From Hyphomicrobium sp. MC1 (GTDB lineage Bacteria > Pseudomonadota > Alphaproteobacteria > Rhizobiales > Hyphomicrobiaceae): DNA of 64,000 bases. Both the position numbers and the translations under genes were made by a program. The notes under the pieces are model-generated. The model did not search any database. It saw nothing but the letters and a program-made list of their open reading frames with translations, and was not told where the DNA came from. This document shows, piece by piece, positions 48,187 through 58,550 of this stretch (within the stretch, counting starts at the first letter, position 1; every line of letters starts with the position of its first letter). The DNA lies in the NCBI RefSeq assembly GCF_000253295.1, contig NC_015717.1:3472001-3536000 (forward strand). Direction: 5' to 3'.

Positions 48187-49071
48187 TTAGGCCGTCGCCA
48201 GCTCGGCCGCGCTCTTGCCAATCTGGCTCTCGTCAACCTGTTTCATGATCCCGTGCTCCATCAGCATGTCCTCAAGCTCGTCCATCGTGATCGGCGTCGG
48301 AATGATCCCCTTGCCCCCGTTCGCGTGGATCTTCTCTGCCAGGCTGCGGTAATGGTTCGCCTGCACTGAATCCGGCGCGTACTCCAGAACCGTCATCCGA
48401 CGAAGCTCGGCATGCTGCACGATGTTGTCCCGCGGAACGAAGTAGATCAGCTGCGTTCCGAGCTTCTTCGCAAGAGCTTCCGCAAGCTCAAGCTCCTTGT
48501 CCGTCTGACGCTCGTTGCACACCAGACCGCCAAGTCGAACACCGCCTGAGTTCGCGTACTTCAGAATGCCCTTCGAGATGTTGTTGGCCGCATACATCGC
48601 CATCATCTCTCCAGACATGACGATGTAGATCTCCTGAGCCTTGTTCTCACGGATCGGCATCGCAAACCCGCCGCAGACAACGTCGCCAAGAACGTCGTAG
48701 GACACGTAATCGATGTCCTCGTAGGCGCCATTCTCTTCCAGGAAGTTGATCGACGTTATGACGCCGCGGCCCGCACAACCAACACCCGGCTCTGGACCAC
48801 CCGATTCAACGCAGCGGATGTCCCTGTAGCCGACCTTCATCACGTCTTCGATCTCGAGGTCTTCCACAGAACCTGCATTCGCCGCCAGGCTCAGGATCGT
48901 GTCCTGAGCCTTGGCATGCAGGATCAGACGCGTCGAATCCGCTTTCGGATCGCAGCCAACGATCAGGATCCGATGACCCATCTCCGCCAATGCCGCCAGT
49001 GTGTTCTGTGACGTCGTCGACTTGCCGATGCCGCCTTTGCCGTAAAACGCGATTTGTCGTAGTGCCGACAT
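48187..49071 (-). CDS. nifH: Nitrogenase iron protein NifH, copy 2 (first gene of nifHDK)
   Basis: 294 residues, identical to copy 1 except Arg83 for Lys83. P-loop GKGGIGKS and the CAGRG and DVVCGGF segments are present. This copy heads nifHDKENX and is therefore the standard operon copy. It has its own sigma-54 promoter (TGGCATAGTCGTTGC) and NifA site, different from those of copy 1. Confidence 0.97.
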   Translation of the reverse strand: MSALRQIAFYGKGGIGKSTTSQNTLAALAEMGHRILIVGCDPKADSTRLILHAKAQDTILSLAANAGSVEDLEIEDVMKVGYRDIRCVESGGPEPGVGCAGRGVITSINFLEENGAYEDIDYVSYDVLGDVVCGGFAMPIRENKAQEIYIVMSGEMMAMYAANNISKGILKYANSGGVRLGGLVCNERQTDKELELAEALAKKLGTQLIYFVPRDNIVQHAELRRMTVLEYAPDSVQANHYRSLAEKIHANGGKGIIPTPITMDELEDMLMEHGIMKQVDESQIGKSAAELATA

Positions 49072-49232
49072 GTTGTCTCTCCTTTGAACCGAGTGCCTCT
49101 GCGCCACGCCTTCCGCGATCACGCAGTCATGTCCTCTCATACGGGGCTCACGGGTGGCGGGAAGGAGCACAGTGCTCGCTCGTCGCGTCGGCCTGCACTC
49201 AGCCCTTACTCGCTTGTTGCAAGGAGAGATTT

Positions 49233-49247
49233 GCAACGACTATGCCA
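49233..49247 (-). promoter_or_regulatory. Sigma-54 promoter of nifHDK
   Basis: Minus strand TGGCATAGTCGTTGC, with GG/GC spacing correct and TTGC intact; the -24 block ends in T instead of C. Predicted RNA start near 49221, seven bases outside the repeat unit. Confidence 0.88.
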
Positions 49248-49316
49248 GTGCTATTGAAATCTGAAATTCAGCGTAATTTCATAAGGATAGAGCAATCGCA
49301 TGCAATGTCGGCAGCA

Positions 49317-49332
49317 TGTTGTAAACCCGACA
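49317..49332. promoter_or_regulatory. NifA site shared by nifHDK and sufE
   Basis: TGTTGTAAACCCGACA (TGT-N10-ACA), 70 bases from the nifH -24 element and 89 bases from the sufE promoter. An ATGTCGG/CCGACAT inverted pair spans 49305-49333. Confidence 0.8.
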
Positions 49333-49420
49333 TCGGAAGCATCTGCTGTTTGAAACAAAACTAGTTCGACAATGCTTGTCAGACGCGTATGTCGGAATGC
49401 ACTGCGGACGATCGTTGCGG

Positions 49421-49435
49421 CGGTACGATGCTTGC
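49421..49435 (+). promoter_or_regulatory. Sigma-54 promoter of sufE
   Basis: CGGTACGATGCTTGC has GG, ACG and TTGC at the right positions. The predicted RNA start is about 35 bases before the sufE ATG. Confidence 0.65.
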
Positions 49436-49481
49436 TTAGAGAAGCTCAGTCGGTTTGGTGATGATGCTTTGGTGAACCTGC

Positions 49482-49904
49482 ATGACGATTGACGCAATCC
49501 GGTCCGATCTGGCGCTGCTCGATGACTGGGAAGACAGATACCGATATCTCATTGAGCTTGGCCGCACGTTGCCAAGCTTTCCGGAAGATCAGAGGACAGA
49601 GGACAACAAGGTGCAAGGCTGTGCGAGTCAGGTCTGGCTTGTGACCAACTTACGCCGCGATACTTCAGGTGAGCCCTCCGTTCTCGAACTCCAGGGCGAC
49701 AGCGACGCCCATATTGTCAAAGGGCTTGTCGCTGTTGTTTTCGCGATATTCGAAGGCAAGACTCCAAGCGACATCATACGGATTGATGCCAAATCGGCTT
49801 TCGCCGAGCTTGGTCTCCAGCAACATCTGACGCCGCAACGTTCGAACGGCTTCCATTCGATGGTCGAACGTATTTTGCGAGATGCCCGAGCGTCTGCGGG
49901 CTGA
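49482..49904 (+). CDS. sufE: SufE sulfur acceptor
   Basis: 140 residues: LDDWEDRYRYLIELGRTLPSFPEDQR and VQGCASQVWLV, where the cysteine receives persulfide from SufS. It faces the cysK end with nine bases between. Unlike the usual sufBCDSE order, it is read in the opposite direction from the other suf genes and appears to share a NifA site with nifHDK. Confidence 0.95.
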   Translation: MTIDAIRSDLALLDDWEDRYRYLIELGRTLPSFPEDQRTEDNKVQGCASQVWLVTNLRRDTSGEPSVLELQGDSDAHIVKGLVAVVFAIFEGKTPSDIIRIDAKSAFAELGLQQHLTPQRSNGFHSMVERILRDARASAG

Positions 49905-49913
49905 TCGACAGCG

Positions 49914-50963
49914 CTATGCCAGCGGCAGGCTCAGGGTAGATCGGTGCTCGAGCCAGTGCGGCACGGACAGCCCCTTTGCACGAAGAAACTCAGGATTGAA
50001 CAGTTTTGATTGATAGCGCATGCCGGTGTCTGCAAGAACGGTGACGATCGTGTGTCCGGGACCAAGTTCGCGGGCAAGCCGGATTGCACCCGCCACGTTG
50101 ATGCCAGATGAACCTCCTAGGCATAGCCCTTCATGTTCCAGCAAATCGAAGATGATCGGCACCGCCTCCCCGTCGGGAATTTGAAAAGCGAGATCGATTG
50201 GAGCGCCTTCGAGATTTTTTGTGATGCGCCCCTGGCCGATGCCTTCGGTGATGGACGACCCTTCAGATTTCAGATCACCGTGAGTGTAATAATTGTATAG
50301 CGCTGCGCCCATCGGATCGGCGAGGCCGATCTTGATTGCCGGATTGCATTCTTTCAACGCAATGCCAATGCCGGCGAGGGTTCCCCCCGTGCCGACTGCA
50401 CAGACGAATCCGTCGACCTTGCCATTCGTCTGCTCCCAAATCTCAGGTCCCGTGGTGCGAATATGACCCTCGCGGTTCGCCACGTTGTCGAACTGGTTTG
50501 CCCAGACGGCGCCATTCGACTCGGTGGCGGCGAGTTGCTCCGCGAGCCGACCTGACAGCTTCACATAGTTGTTCGGATTGGAGTATGGAACTGCTGGAAC
50601 TTCGATAAGCTCCGCGCCGCATAGTCGGAGCGTGTCTTTCTTTTCCTGGCTCTGCGTTTCCGGAATGACAATGACTGAGCGGAAACCCATCGCGTTGCCA
50701 ACGAGCGTCAGTCCGATCCCGGTGTTGCCGGCCGTCCCTTCGACGATACAGCCGCCCGGCCGAAGAGCACCTTTCTTCACCGCATCCTCGATGATGAATA
50801 GGGCGGCACGGTCCTTGACCGACTGACCGGGATTCATGAACTCGGCCTTGCCGAGAATCGTGCACTGCGTCTCTTCCGACGCCTTCCTTAACTTGATGAG
50901 CGGCGTGTTCCCAATCGCAGCGAGAACACTATCGCAAACAGCCGTCGGACGTGGAATGGTCAT
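49914..50963 (-). CDS. cysK: Cysteine synthase A (O-acetylserine sulfhydrylase)
   Basis: 349 residues from the ATG at 50963. PLP lysine Lys50 in NPGQSVKDR; VEGTAGNTGIGLTLVG and SSITEGIGQGRI are typical of CysK-like enzymes. It makes cysteine from O-acetylserine and sulfide. With cysE at 13007-13804, the pathway for supply of cysteine to NifS/SufS is complete in the cluster. It ends the cysK-sufS-sufD-sufC-sufB run. A 127-base gap to sufS contains no promoter I can support. Confidence 0.93.
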   Translation of the reverse strand: MTIPRPTAVCDSVLAAIGNTPLIKLRKASEETQCTILGKAEFMNPGQSVKDRAALFIIEDAVKKGALRPGGCIVEGTAGNTGIGLTLVGNAMGFRSVIVIPETQSQEKKDTLRLCGAELIEVPAVPYSNPNNYVKLSGRLAEQLAATESNGAVWANQFDNVANREGHIRTTGPEIWEQTNGKVDGFVCAVGTGGTLAGIGIALKECNPAIKIGLADPMGAALYNYYTHGDLKSEGSSITEGIGQGRITKNLEGAPIDLAFQIPDGEAVPIIFDLLEHEGLCLGGSSGINVAGAIRLARELGPGHTIVTVLADTGMRYQSKLFNPEFLRAKGLSVPHWLEHRSTLSLPLA

Positions 50964-51090
50964 CGCAGGTACGCGCCTGCGGTAGGAGAAGTCATGCATC
51001 GATCAGCCTGTCCAGGCTTGGCGGCACGGCTAAACAACCCTCGATACATAAGTCCATTGTTACTAAATTGACGCCCGCTGGGGCTATCGC

Positions 51091-52332
51091 TCATGCGAAC
51101 AGTTCTCCGGCTTTTCGCAACGCGTGTACAAGACTATCAACTTCCTCACGCGTATTATAAAGCGCAAAGGATGCTCGGCAAGTTGCTGTAACTCCTAAAT
51201 GCTCGAGCAACGGCATGGCGCAATGGGTCCCGGCGCGAACTGCGATGCCCGACTGATCGATGACCGTTGCATAATCCTGGGCATGCGCGTTTTTGGGTTC
51301 GAAGGAAATAATCGCGCCTTTTTCCCGGGCGGTACCGATTATGCGTAGCGAATTGATTTCGCTCAAACGTTCCTGACCGTAGGCTAAGAGTTCCATCTCG
51401 TGCTTTCGGATGCGCCCCTTGCCTATCGAATTGATGTACTCGACAGCCTCGCCGAGACCGATCGCCTCCACGATCGGCGGTGTTCCCGCTTCAAATTTGT
51501 GCGGTGGCTCACCGTAGGTAATGCGGTCGCGAAAGACTTCGCGGATCATCTCGCCACCGCCATTGAACGGCTTCATCGCAGCGAGATGCTCATACTTGCC
51601 GTATAAGGCACCGATCCCCGTCGGGCCATAGAGCTTATGGCCGGTTATAACGTAGAAGTCGCAATCAATATCGCGGACATCGACGTCAAGATGCACCGCA
51701 CCCTGTGAGCCGTCGATCAGCACGGGAATGCCGCGCGCATGCGCTATGCCGACGACTTCTTTTACCGGGACAATGCTACCAAGCACGTTCGACATCTGCG
51801 TGATCGCAACCATCTTGGTGCGATCAGTCAGCAACTTCTCGAACTCGTCGATCAGGAAATCTCCGGCATCGTTGACGGGCGCCCACTTGATGACTGCGCC
51901 ATATTGCTCGCGCAGAAAATGCCACGGAACGATATTGGCGTGGTGCTCCAGGATTGAGAGGATAATTTCGTCGCCGGGCTTTATTCTTCCGCGTCCAAAC
52001 GTTGCGGCAACGAGGTTGATCGCTTCCGTGGCGTTGCGCGTAAAAATGATCTCTTCATTCCGTGAGGCATTGAGGAACCTCGCGACCTTTTCACGCGCGC
52101 CTTCATAAGCTTCGGTCGCCGCATTGGAGAGCGTGTGCAAACCTCGGTGCACGTTGGCATAACCGGAAGTGTAGACTTGCTGCATCCGATCGAGAACGGC
52201 TTTGGGTTTCTGTGCCGATGCCGCATTATCAAGATAGACGAGCGGCTTGCCGTGCACCTGCATCGAGAGAATCGGAAAATCCTCGCGCACATGCGCGATA
52301 TCGTAGCTGCCGTTGCTCACCGCCGGATGCAT
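51091..52332 (-). CDS. sufS: Cysteine desulfurase SufS
   Basis: 413 residues. VITGHKLYGPTGIGALYG contains the PLP lysine; RAGTHCAMPLLEHLG has the catalytic cysteine, both of the SufS (group II) kind. It passes sulfur to SufE. It is four bases after sufD. It is a second desulfurase next to NifS (34171-35379). Confidence 0.95.
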   Translation of the reverse strand: MHPAVSNGSYDIAHVREDFPILSMQVHGKPLVYLDNAASAQKPKAVLDRMQQVYTSGYANVHRGLHTLSNAATEAYEGAREKVARFLNASRNEEIIFTRNATEAINLVAATFGRGRIKPGDEIILSILEHHANIVPWHFLREQYGAVIKWAPVNDAGDFLIDEFEKLLTDRTKMVAITQMSNVLGSIVPVKEVVGIAHARGIPVLIDGSQGAVHLDVDVRDIDCDFYVITGHKLYGPTGIGALYGKYEHLAAMKPFNGGGEMIREVFRDRITYGEPPHKFEAGTPPIVEAIGLGEAVEYINSIGKGRIRKHEMELLAYGQERLSEINSLRIIGTAREKGAIISFEPKNAHAQDYATVIDQSGIAVRAGTHCAMPLLEHLGVTATCRASFALYNTREEVDSLVHALRKAGELFA

Positions 52333-52336
52333 AATG

Positions 52337-53680
52337 TCAGCCTCTGCCTTGCAGCCAATCGGCGGTCATTTGTGTCAGCGCCGCCTTGAGCGACTCCGCT
52401 TCGACCACATCCAGTGCCTCGCCAACGAATGACTGAATGAGCAACGCTTCTGCTTCCTTCGCCGGAATGCCGCGCGCCATGAGATAAAATTTGAGTTCAT
52501 CGTCCAGCGCACCGGCCGTTGCGCCGTGACCGCATTGCACGTCATCGGCGAAAATTTCGAGCTCGGGCTTGCTGTCGGCCTCCGCGGTTTCAGACAGCAA
52601 CAATGCGCGGGTCACCATGCGCGCATCTGTCTTTTGTGCATCTGGACGCACGATAATCTTGCCCTGGAAGATCGTTCGACTGTCATCTTCCAAAACAGAC
52701 TTGAACATTTCACGGCTTTGACAGTTCGCGACGGCGTGATCGAGAACAAGTGTTGTGTCTGCGTGTTGCGAGCCTTTCAGCAGACTTGCACCGCGAAGAT
52801 CAATTGAGGCCTCCGACCCAGTGCAACGGACAAAAAGCTGATTACGGACGACTGCACCGCCGATGGTCAGACAAAAATCGCGGTATGTTGCGGCCTTCCC
52901 GACAGCGACCGTCAGTGTATCGACATGCAGAGACCGCGCTCCATCAGATATGATCTTTACATGATCGAGGCACGCGCCCGCACCGATGGAGATATCAAGG
53001 GCATTGTTGCACTGATAGTCGACTCCATCGGGCCCTTCGTGACTTTCGATTAGGGTGATGCGGGCGCCATCTCCAACCTTCAGAAGTGACCGTGTCACGG
53101 TCGCGCTGGCTTCTTCGCTTCCATAGAAAAATACCAGATGAAGCGGGCGCGCGATCACCGCGCCTGGCGCGACGTCGATCACCGCGCCGTCCTGCATGAA
53201 AGCGGTATTGAGTGAGAATACAGCATCTCCAGAAGCAGGGCTGGCACCCTCGATGGACGCAACAACGCTTGGATTGCCATTGGACAACGCTTCAGCGAGC
53301 GAGGAAATTTTTAGACCTGGCTCGATGGCTTCGACGTCGGACAGCTCCGCTGCAAATGCGCCGTTAACGAACACGAGACGGCGAGACCCTACGGAGGCAA
53401 GCGCTTTGCAGGCGTCGGCGGCACGCCTCCTGATGTCCGTATTGGGGGCTTGGGCCAATCCTTTAGCCTCACGCATGACTGCGCGAAGGTCGGTATATTT
53501 CCAAGATTCTATATGCCGATGCGGCAGACCCTTCGCTTCGAAATTGCGAAACGCTTGCTCACGACAGGCGGAAATTTCAGGCCCTCCCGCAAGAGACGAC
53601 TGCGTGGCTACAAAAAGCTTGGCCAGCGTCTGCTCGGCCGCCGTCTTCATTGGGCGAACTTCGGCATTCATAACGCTCAT
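52337..53680 (-). CDS. sufD: SufD scaffold protein
   Basis: 447 residues, N-terminal part helical, C-terminal beta-helix with RGASLLKGSQHADTTLVLDHAVANCQSREMFKSVL and FADDVQCGHGATAGALD, typical of SufB/SufD. It forms the SufBC2D scaffold complex. It overlaps sufC by four bases. Confidence 0.95.
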   Translation of the reverse strand: MSVMNAEVRPMKTAAEQTLAKLFVATQSSLAGGPEISACREQAFRNFEAKGLPHRHIESWKYTDLRAVMREAKGLAQAPNTDIRRRAADACKALASVGSRRLVFVNGAFAAELSDVEAIEPGLKISSLAEALSNGNPSVVASIEGASPASGDAVFSLNTAFMQDGAVIDVAPGAVIARPLHLVFFYGSEEASATVTRSLLKVGDGARITLIESHEGPDGVDYQCNNALDISIGAGACLDHVKIISDGARSLHVDTLTVAVGKAATYRDFCLTIGGAVVRNQLFVRCTGSEASIDLRGASLLKGSQHADTTLVLDHAVANCQSREMFKSVLEDDSRTIFQGKIIVRPDAQKTDARMVTRALLLSETAEADSKPELEIFADDVQCGHGATAGALDDELKFYLMARGIPAKEAEALLIQSFVGEALDVVEAESLKAALTQMTADWLQGRG

Positions 53681-54432
53681 GCCGCTTCCTCCTTGTAGCC
53701 GGCATAACCGTTCGCCTCGAGTTCAAGCGCGAGTTCCTTCCCAGCTGTCCGCACAATGCGGCCCTTGGAGAAGACGTGGACAACATCCGGTACGATGTAA
53801 TCGAGCAGTCTCTGATAATGGGTGATAACTATCATCCCTCTATCTTTCGACCGAAGTCGATTAACACCATCAGCCACAACTTTCAGCGCATCGATATCAA
53901 GGCCGGAGTCGGTTTCGTCGAGCACGCAAAGACGCGGCTCAAGCAACGTCATTTGCAGCGTTTCGTTGCGCTTCTTCTCGCCGCCAGAGAACCCGACATT
54001 GACTGGGCGCTTCAACATCTCGCTGTCGATGCCGAGCTGGCCCGCAACATCGCGGACGCGCTTTAAGACTTCCGGCGACGACAATTCCTTTTCGCCGCGT
54101 TGCTTGCGCTGTGCATTCATCGCTGCGCGTAGAAATGTCATCGTCGTGACGCCGGGAATTTCGAGCGGATACTGGAATGCGAGAAATAGTCCTTTTGCTG
54201 CTCGCTCGTCCGGCTCCAACCCGAGCAGTTCCTCACCATCGAGCAGAACTTGGCCGCCTGTGACGTTGTAATCAGGCTTGCCGGCAAGCACGTACGAGAG
54301 CGTCGATTTTCCCGACCCATTGGGTCCCATGATGGCGTGCACCTCACCGGGATTGACCATCAAGTCAACACCGTTAAGGATTTTCTTGGCGCCGATCTCG
54401 GCGTGGAGATTTTTAATTTCCAGAAGCGGCAT
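53677..54432 (-). CDS. sufC: SufC ATPase
   Basis: 251 residues: Walker A GPNGSGKST, signature FSGGEKKRNE and Walker B VLDETDSGLDIDAL. The ABC-type ATPase of the SufBCD complex. It lies 40 bases after sufB and overlaps sufD. Confidence 0.96.
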   Translation of the reverse strand: MPLLEIKNLHAEIGAKKILNGVDLMVNPGEVHAIMGPNGSGKSTLSYVLAGKPDYNVTGGQVLLDGEELLGLEPDERAAKGLFLAFQYPLEIPGVTTMTFLRAAMNAQRKQRGEKELSSPEVLKRVRDVAGQLGIDSEMLKRPVNVGFSGGEKKRNETLQMTLLEPRLCVLDETDSGLDIDALKVVADGVNRLRSKDRGMIVITHYQRLLDYIVPDVVHVFSKGRIVRTAGKELALELEANGYAGYKEEAA

Positions 54433-54472
54433 CGCAGAGACCTTCCCCTATTTATTGACGACGTTGGGTCAC

Positions 54473-56008
<1,536 letters not shown>

Positions 56009-56076
56009 TCGTTTCTCCGCTTGCCCGGACCTCGCTTTGCAATCCGAGCGCCCTGTAGAAATTAGATCTCGTCGTC

Positions 56077-56283
56077 TCAGGCGGCGGCCGGTGCCGGCAC
56101 GCATGTGTTATCGACGGGACAGACAGCGGCGCACTGCGGCGTGTCGAATTGGCCTTCACATTCTGTGCATTTCTTCGGATTGATGACGTACATATCGCGC
56201 TTGAGGCTGATCGCGGCGTTCGGGCACTCGAACTCGCATGCTCCGCAGACTGTGCATTGCGAAGCGATGATCTGATAAGCCAT
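56077..56283 (-). CDS. fdxN: FdxN-type 2[4Fe-4S] ferredoxin, copy 2
   Basis: 68 residues from the ATG at 56283: MAYQIIASQCTVCGACEFECPNAAIS and KKCTECEGQFDTPQCAAVCPVDNTC. It is about 70% similar by eye to the copy after nifB. As the first gene of the fdxN-sufBCDS-cysK transcript it may feed electrons to the Fe-S or FeMo-co assembly. Confidence 0.93.
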   Translation of the reverse strand: MAYQIIASQCTVCGACEFECPNAAISLKRDMYVINPKKCTECEGQFDTPQCAAVCPVDNTCVPAPAAA

Positions 56284-56348
56284 GGGTCTCACTCCTCTGG
56301 CATGACGATGCACGCCGGCCCTCACTTGAATTTCCTAGTGTTTCCCTT

Positions 56349-56363
56349 TCAAGCCGCATGCCA
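56349..56363 (-). promoter_or_regulatory. Sigma-54-like promoter of fdxN-sufBCDS
   Basis: Minus strand TGGCATGCGGCTTGA: good -24 block and spacing, TTGA in place of TTGC. The NifA site lies 75 bases upstream. The RNA start would be about 54 bases before the fdxN ATG. Confidence 0.55.
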
Positions 56364-56437
56364 GACGTTAAGTATTTGAATTCATATAAATAAAAGGAAC
56401 GGCACGGATCGCATTCGCTGTCGCTCTCATGACAACC

Positions 56438-56453
56438 TGTCGGATGTCCGACA
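56438..56453. promoter_or_regulatory. NifA site of fdxN-suf
   Basis: TGTCGGATGTCCGACA is a perfect inverted repeat at its ends (TGTCGG/CCGACA) and fits TGT-N10-ACA. It is the most symmetrical of the nine sites. Toward the Mop gene no sigma-54 promoter with correct spacing was found. Confidence 0.8.
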
Positions 56454-56590
56454 CCGCACAGTTCTTCGCTTGTAAGTTTGGCTCGCCGACGCAATGATGT
56501 TTTTATGCGGCGATCTGATGCGTCGCCGGGAATCGCAACTGTGTGCGACAGAAGCTTTCGCCGTCCCAGAACTCCTTTTTGGAATGTCCA

Positions 56591-56797
56591 ATGAAATTAA
56601 GCGCGCGCAACATGCTACCAGGACGAGTTGTGTCCGTGACGAGAGGCGCCACTACCGCTCATGTCAAAATCGAACTGATGCCAGGACTTATGATAACGTC
56701 GTCGATCACCAATGAGGCCGTCGACGATCTTGGCCTCAAAGTTGGCGACACGGTATCCGCCGTTATAAAGGCGACCGACGTTATCGTCGGCAAATGA
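56591..56797 (+). CDS. Mop-type molybdenum-binding protein (molbindin)
   Basis: 68 residues: MKLSARNMLPGRVVSVTRGATTAHVKIELMPGLMITSSITNEAVDDLGLKVGDTVSAVIKATDVIVGK-type TOBE/Mop domain in full length, with the SARN start and the GxxVxxVxxGxxxxxV pattern. Such proteins form hexamers that store molybdate. The position next to nif genes suggests molybdenum supply to nitrogenase. Confidence 0.93.
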   Translation: MKLSARNMLPGRVVSVTRGATTAHVKIELMPGLMITSSITNEAVDDLGLKVGDTVSAVIKATDVIVGK

Positions 56798-56801
56798 TGC
56801 T

Positions 56802-57428
56802 CTAATGAAGCGATCGTAGATTGTGCGCTTTAACAAGCATGTTTGATTGGCTGAACCGCTGATCGAGTTGGCGCAATGCGCGTGCACGGCCTTCGCGGCC
56901 TGACAGTTCGCGCCACCAATCGTCGACAACGTGACGTTCGCACGCGAGTGTCGTGCCGTAACCGCCGGTGAACTCAACCCAGGCGTCGTAGCACTTGTCG
57001 GGCACGGCTGTCAGGATAGGAAGCCCAGCAACAACAGCGTCGGCGATCTCGGCGCGCAGGCCTTCTCCTGCCGCCTCCCGTTTGGAAAACTTATTTACGA
57101 CGACGAGCGCCACGTCCTCGGCGATCGCCCTGCTGACTGCCACCGCCGCTTCCGCAAGGCCGGCGGAATCGAGTCTGCATGATTGTGCGCCACTACCGAG
57201 AGCCTGGCAGATCGGGATTGCGCGACCCGTCATCAGGTCGATCATCTGCATGAGATTTTGAGGGCCACAAGGACCTTTAAAATTATGCTGAACGACACCA
57301 CCAATCCGGTGCCCTTCGCGAATCTGATCGGCGGCAAAAGCCGCAAGCAATTTATCGACGTCGTCCCGGCCTGAGCGATAAACGATCGCCGCCAACTTCA
57401 GGAAATGATCGTGGTAGATCGTGCTCAT
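56802..57428 (-). CDS. DUF2478-type protein linked to molybdenum genes
   Basis: 208 residues from the ATG at 57428. LAAIVYRSGRDDVDKLLAAFA and GRAIPICQALGSGAQSCRLDSAGLAEAA, then ALVVVNKFSKREAAGEGLRAEI, resemble DUF2478, a nucleoside-triphosphate-binding-like fold often coded beside molybdate transport genes. The exact role is unknown. It is convergent with Mop (four bases between) and divergent from the ModD-like gene. Confidence 0.75.
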   Translation of the reverse strand: MSTIYHDHFLKLAAIVYRSGRDDVDKLLAAFAADQIREGHRIGGVVQHNFKGPCGPQNLMQMIDLMTGRAIPICQALGSGAQSCRLDSAGLAEAAVAVSRAIAEDVALVVVNKFSKREAAGEGLRAEIADAVVAGLPILTAVPDKCYDAWVEFTGGYGTTLACERHVVDDWWRELSGREGRARALRQLDQRFSQSNMLVKAHNLRSLH

Positions 57429-57484
57429 CGTGCACATGCTCCGTCGCAAATGCCGCCAATACGTTCGGGCAGAGAGGCCTTGGT

Positions 57485-57553
57485 GCATGCAAACTTGTGC
57501 GGCCGCTCTCGACACCCGAATGTTCTATGCTTCGAAGCATGCAAATTGCATGC
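57485..57553. promoter_or_regulatory. Overlapping palindromes and GCATGCAAA repeats
   Basis: In the 246-base space between the DUF2478-type and ModD-like genes: a 14-base perfect palindrome ATGCTTCGAAGCAT (57527-57540), overlapped by a 17-base palindrome GCATGCAAATTGCATGC (57537-57553), and another GCATGCAAA at 57485-57493. It looks like an operator region for a divergent pair; the protein that binds is unknown and no known ModE box is seen. Confidence 0.5.
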
Positions 57554-57674
57554 AAGATAATTTCTTGCGCGGCAACAGGGTTTCAAACCGCCGTTCTTGT
57601 CGCAAACACGACGAAAATGTATTCAACCCGACTTAAGGCATTTCCTCTGGGAATGTCCCTTCTTGGAGACTTGG

Positions 57675-58550
57675 ATGTCTTCCACCGCATTACCTCATGA
57701 ACTCGAAAGCCTCCTCGCAGACGATGTTCCGTTTGGCGATTTGACCACCGAAGCGCTAGGCATCGGCGAAAAGGAAGGGGAGATGTTTTTTGCCGCGCGA
57801 GGACGCATGGTTCTTGCGGAGGTCGAAAGCGCGGCAGCGCTACTGGAGTTCGCAGGCTGTTGTGTCTCACGCACAACGAGATCCGGCACTCTCCTTGAGC
57901 CAGGCTCGCCGATCTTAAGCGCGCGAGGAACTGCGAGTGCCCTGCACCGCGGATGGAAAGTTGCGCAAACGCTTATTGAAGTTTGGTCTGGTGTCGCAAC
58001 CGAGGCACGAGCGATCGTCGATGCCGCGACGGCCGTTTCACCGCGCATCGTCGTTGCTTGTACCCGAAAGAATATGCCGAGAACGAAGTCGTTTGCGGTT
58101 CGATCCGTCCGCGCCGGCGGTGCCGTCATTCATCGTCTCGGTCTTTCGGAAACGGTGCTCGTTTTCCCCGAGCATAGGATCTTTCTCGAAGGCGAACCGC
58201 TTGCCGAAACCGTTCGCCGACTACGGCGCGCAGCTCCCGAAAAGCGATTGGTTATAGAGGCTAAATCCGTCGATGAGGCGAAAGCCTATGCGGAGGCTGG
58301 CTTCGATGTCATCCAGACGGAAAAGTTCAGCACAGATCAATTGTCGGAACTCGTAGCGCAACTCGTCCCGATGAAGTCGCGTCCGGTCATTGCGGCGGCT
58401 GGTGGCATCACGGCGAATAACGCAGCGGCCTATGCGCAGACGGGTGCAGACGTCCTTGTTACGTCCTCACCATATCTTGCATCACCGCGTGACGTTGCGG
58501 TTCGTTTCGCGCTCGCGACCGCCTCTATCAAACACACTAAAAATGCCTGA
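57675..58550 (+). CDS. ModD-like protein (quinolinate phosphoribosyltransferase fold)
   Basis: 291 residues. CTRKNMPRTKSFAVRSVRAGGAVIHRLGLSETVLVFPEH and VIEAKSVDEAKAYAEAGFDVIQ match ModD, a NadC-type protein linked to molybdenum transport in alphaproteobacteria. The early PFGDLTTEALGIGEKEGEM shows the NadC/ModD N-terminus. Its reaction is unproven. It is convergent with nifA; the two coding ends overlap by 14 bases. Confidence 0.85.
   Translation: MSSTALPHELESLLADDVPFGDLTTEALGIGEKEGEMFFAARGRMVLAEVESAAALLEFAGCCVSRTTRSGTLLEPGSPILSARGTASALHRGWKVAQTLIEVWSGVATEARAIVDAATAVSPRIVVACTRKNMPRTKSFAVRSVRAGGAVIHRLGLSETVLVFPEHRIFLEGEPLAETVRRLRRAAPEKRLVIEAKSVDEAKAYAEAGFDVIQTEKFSTDQLSELVAQLVPMKSRPVIAAAGGITANNAAAYAQTGADVLVTSSPYLASPRDVAVRFALATASIKHTKNA

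Larger units (their letters stand above)
48137..49214. repeat. nifH repeat unit, copy 2
   Basis: The partner of 15617-16693. It contains hairpin, nifH and leader with one extra G in the leader (near 49145). Differences are mostly third-position changes. The divergence after 49214 is abrupt: the next bases of the two copies share nothing, although each flank carries a sigma-54 promoter at a similar distance. Confidence 0.95.

Noticed and set aside
56454..56580. Sigma-54 promoter toward the Mop gene
   Set aside because: Candidates (TGGCTCGCCGACGCA, CGGCGATCTGATGCG) have GG/GC spacing one base short, which is not tolerated by known sigma-54 promoters.
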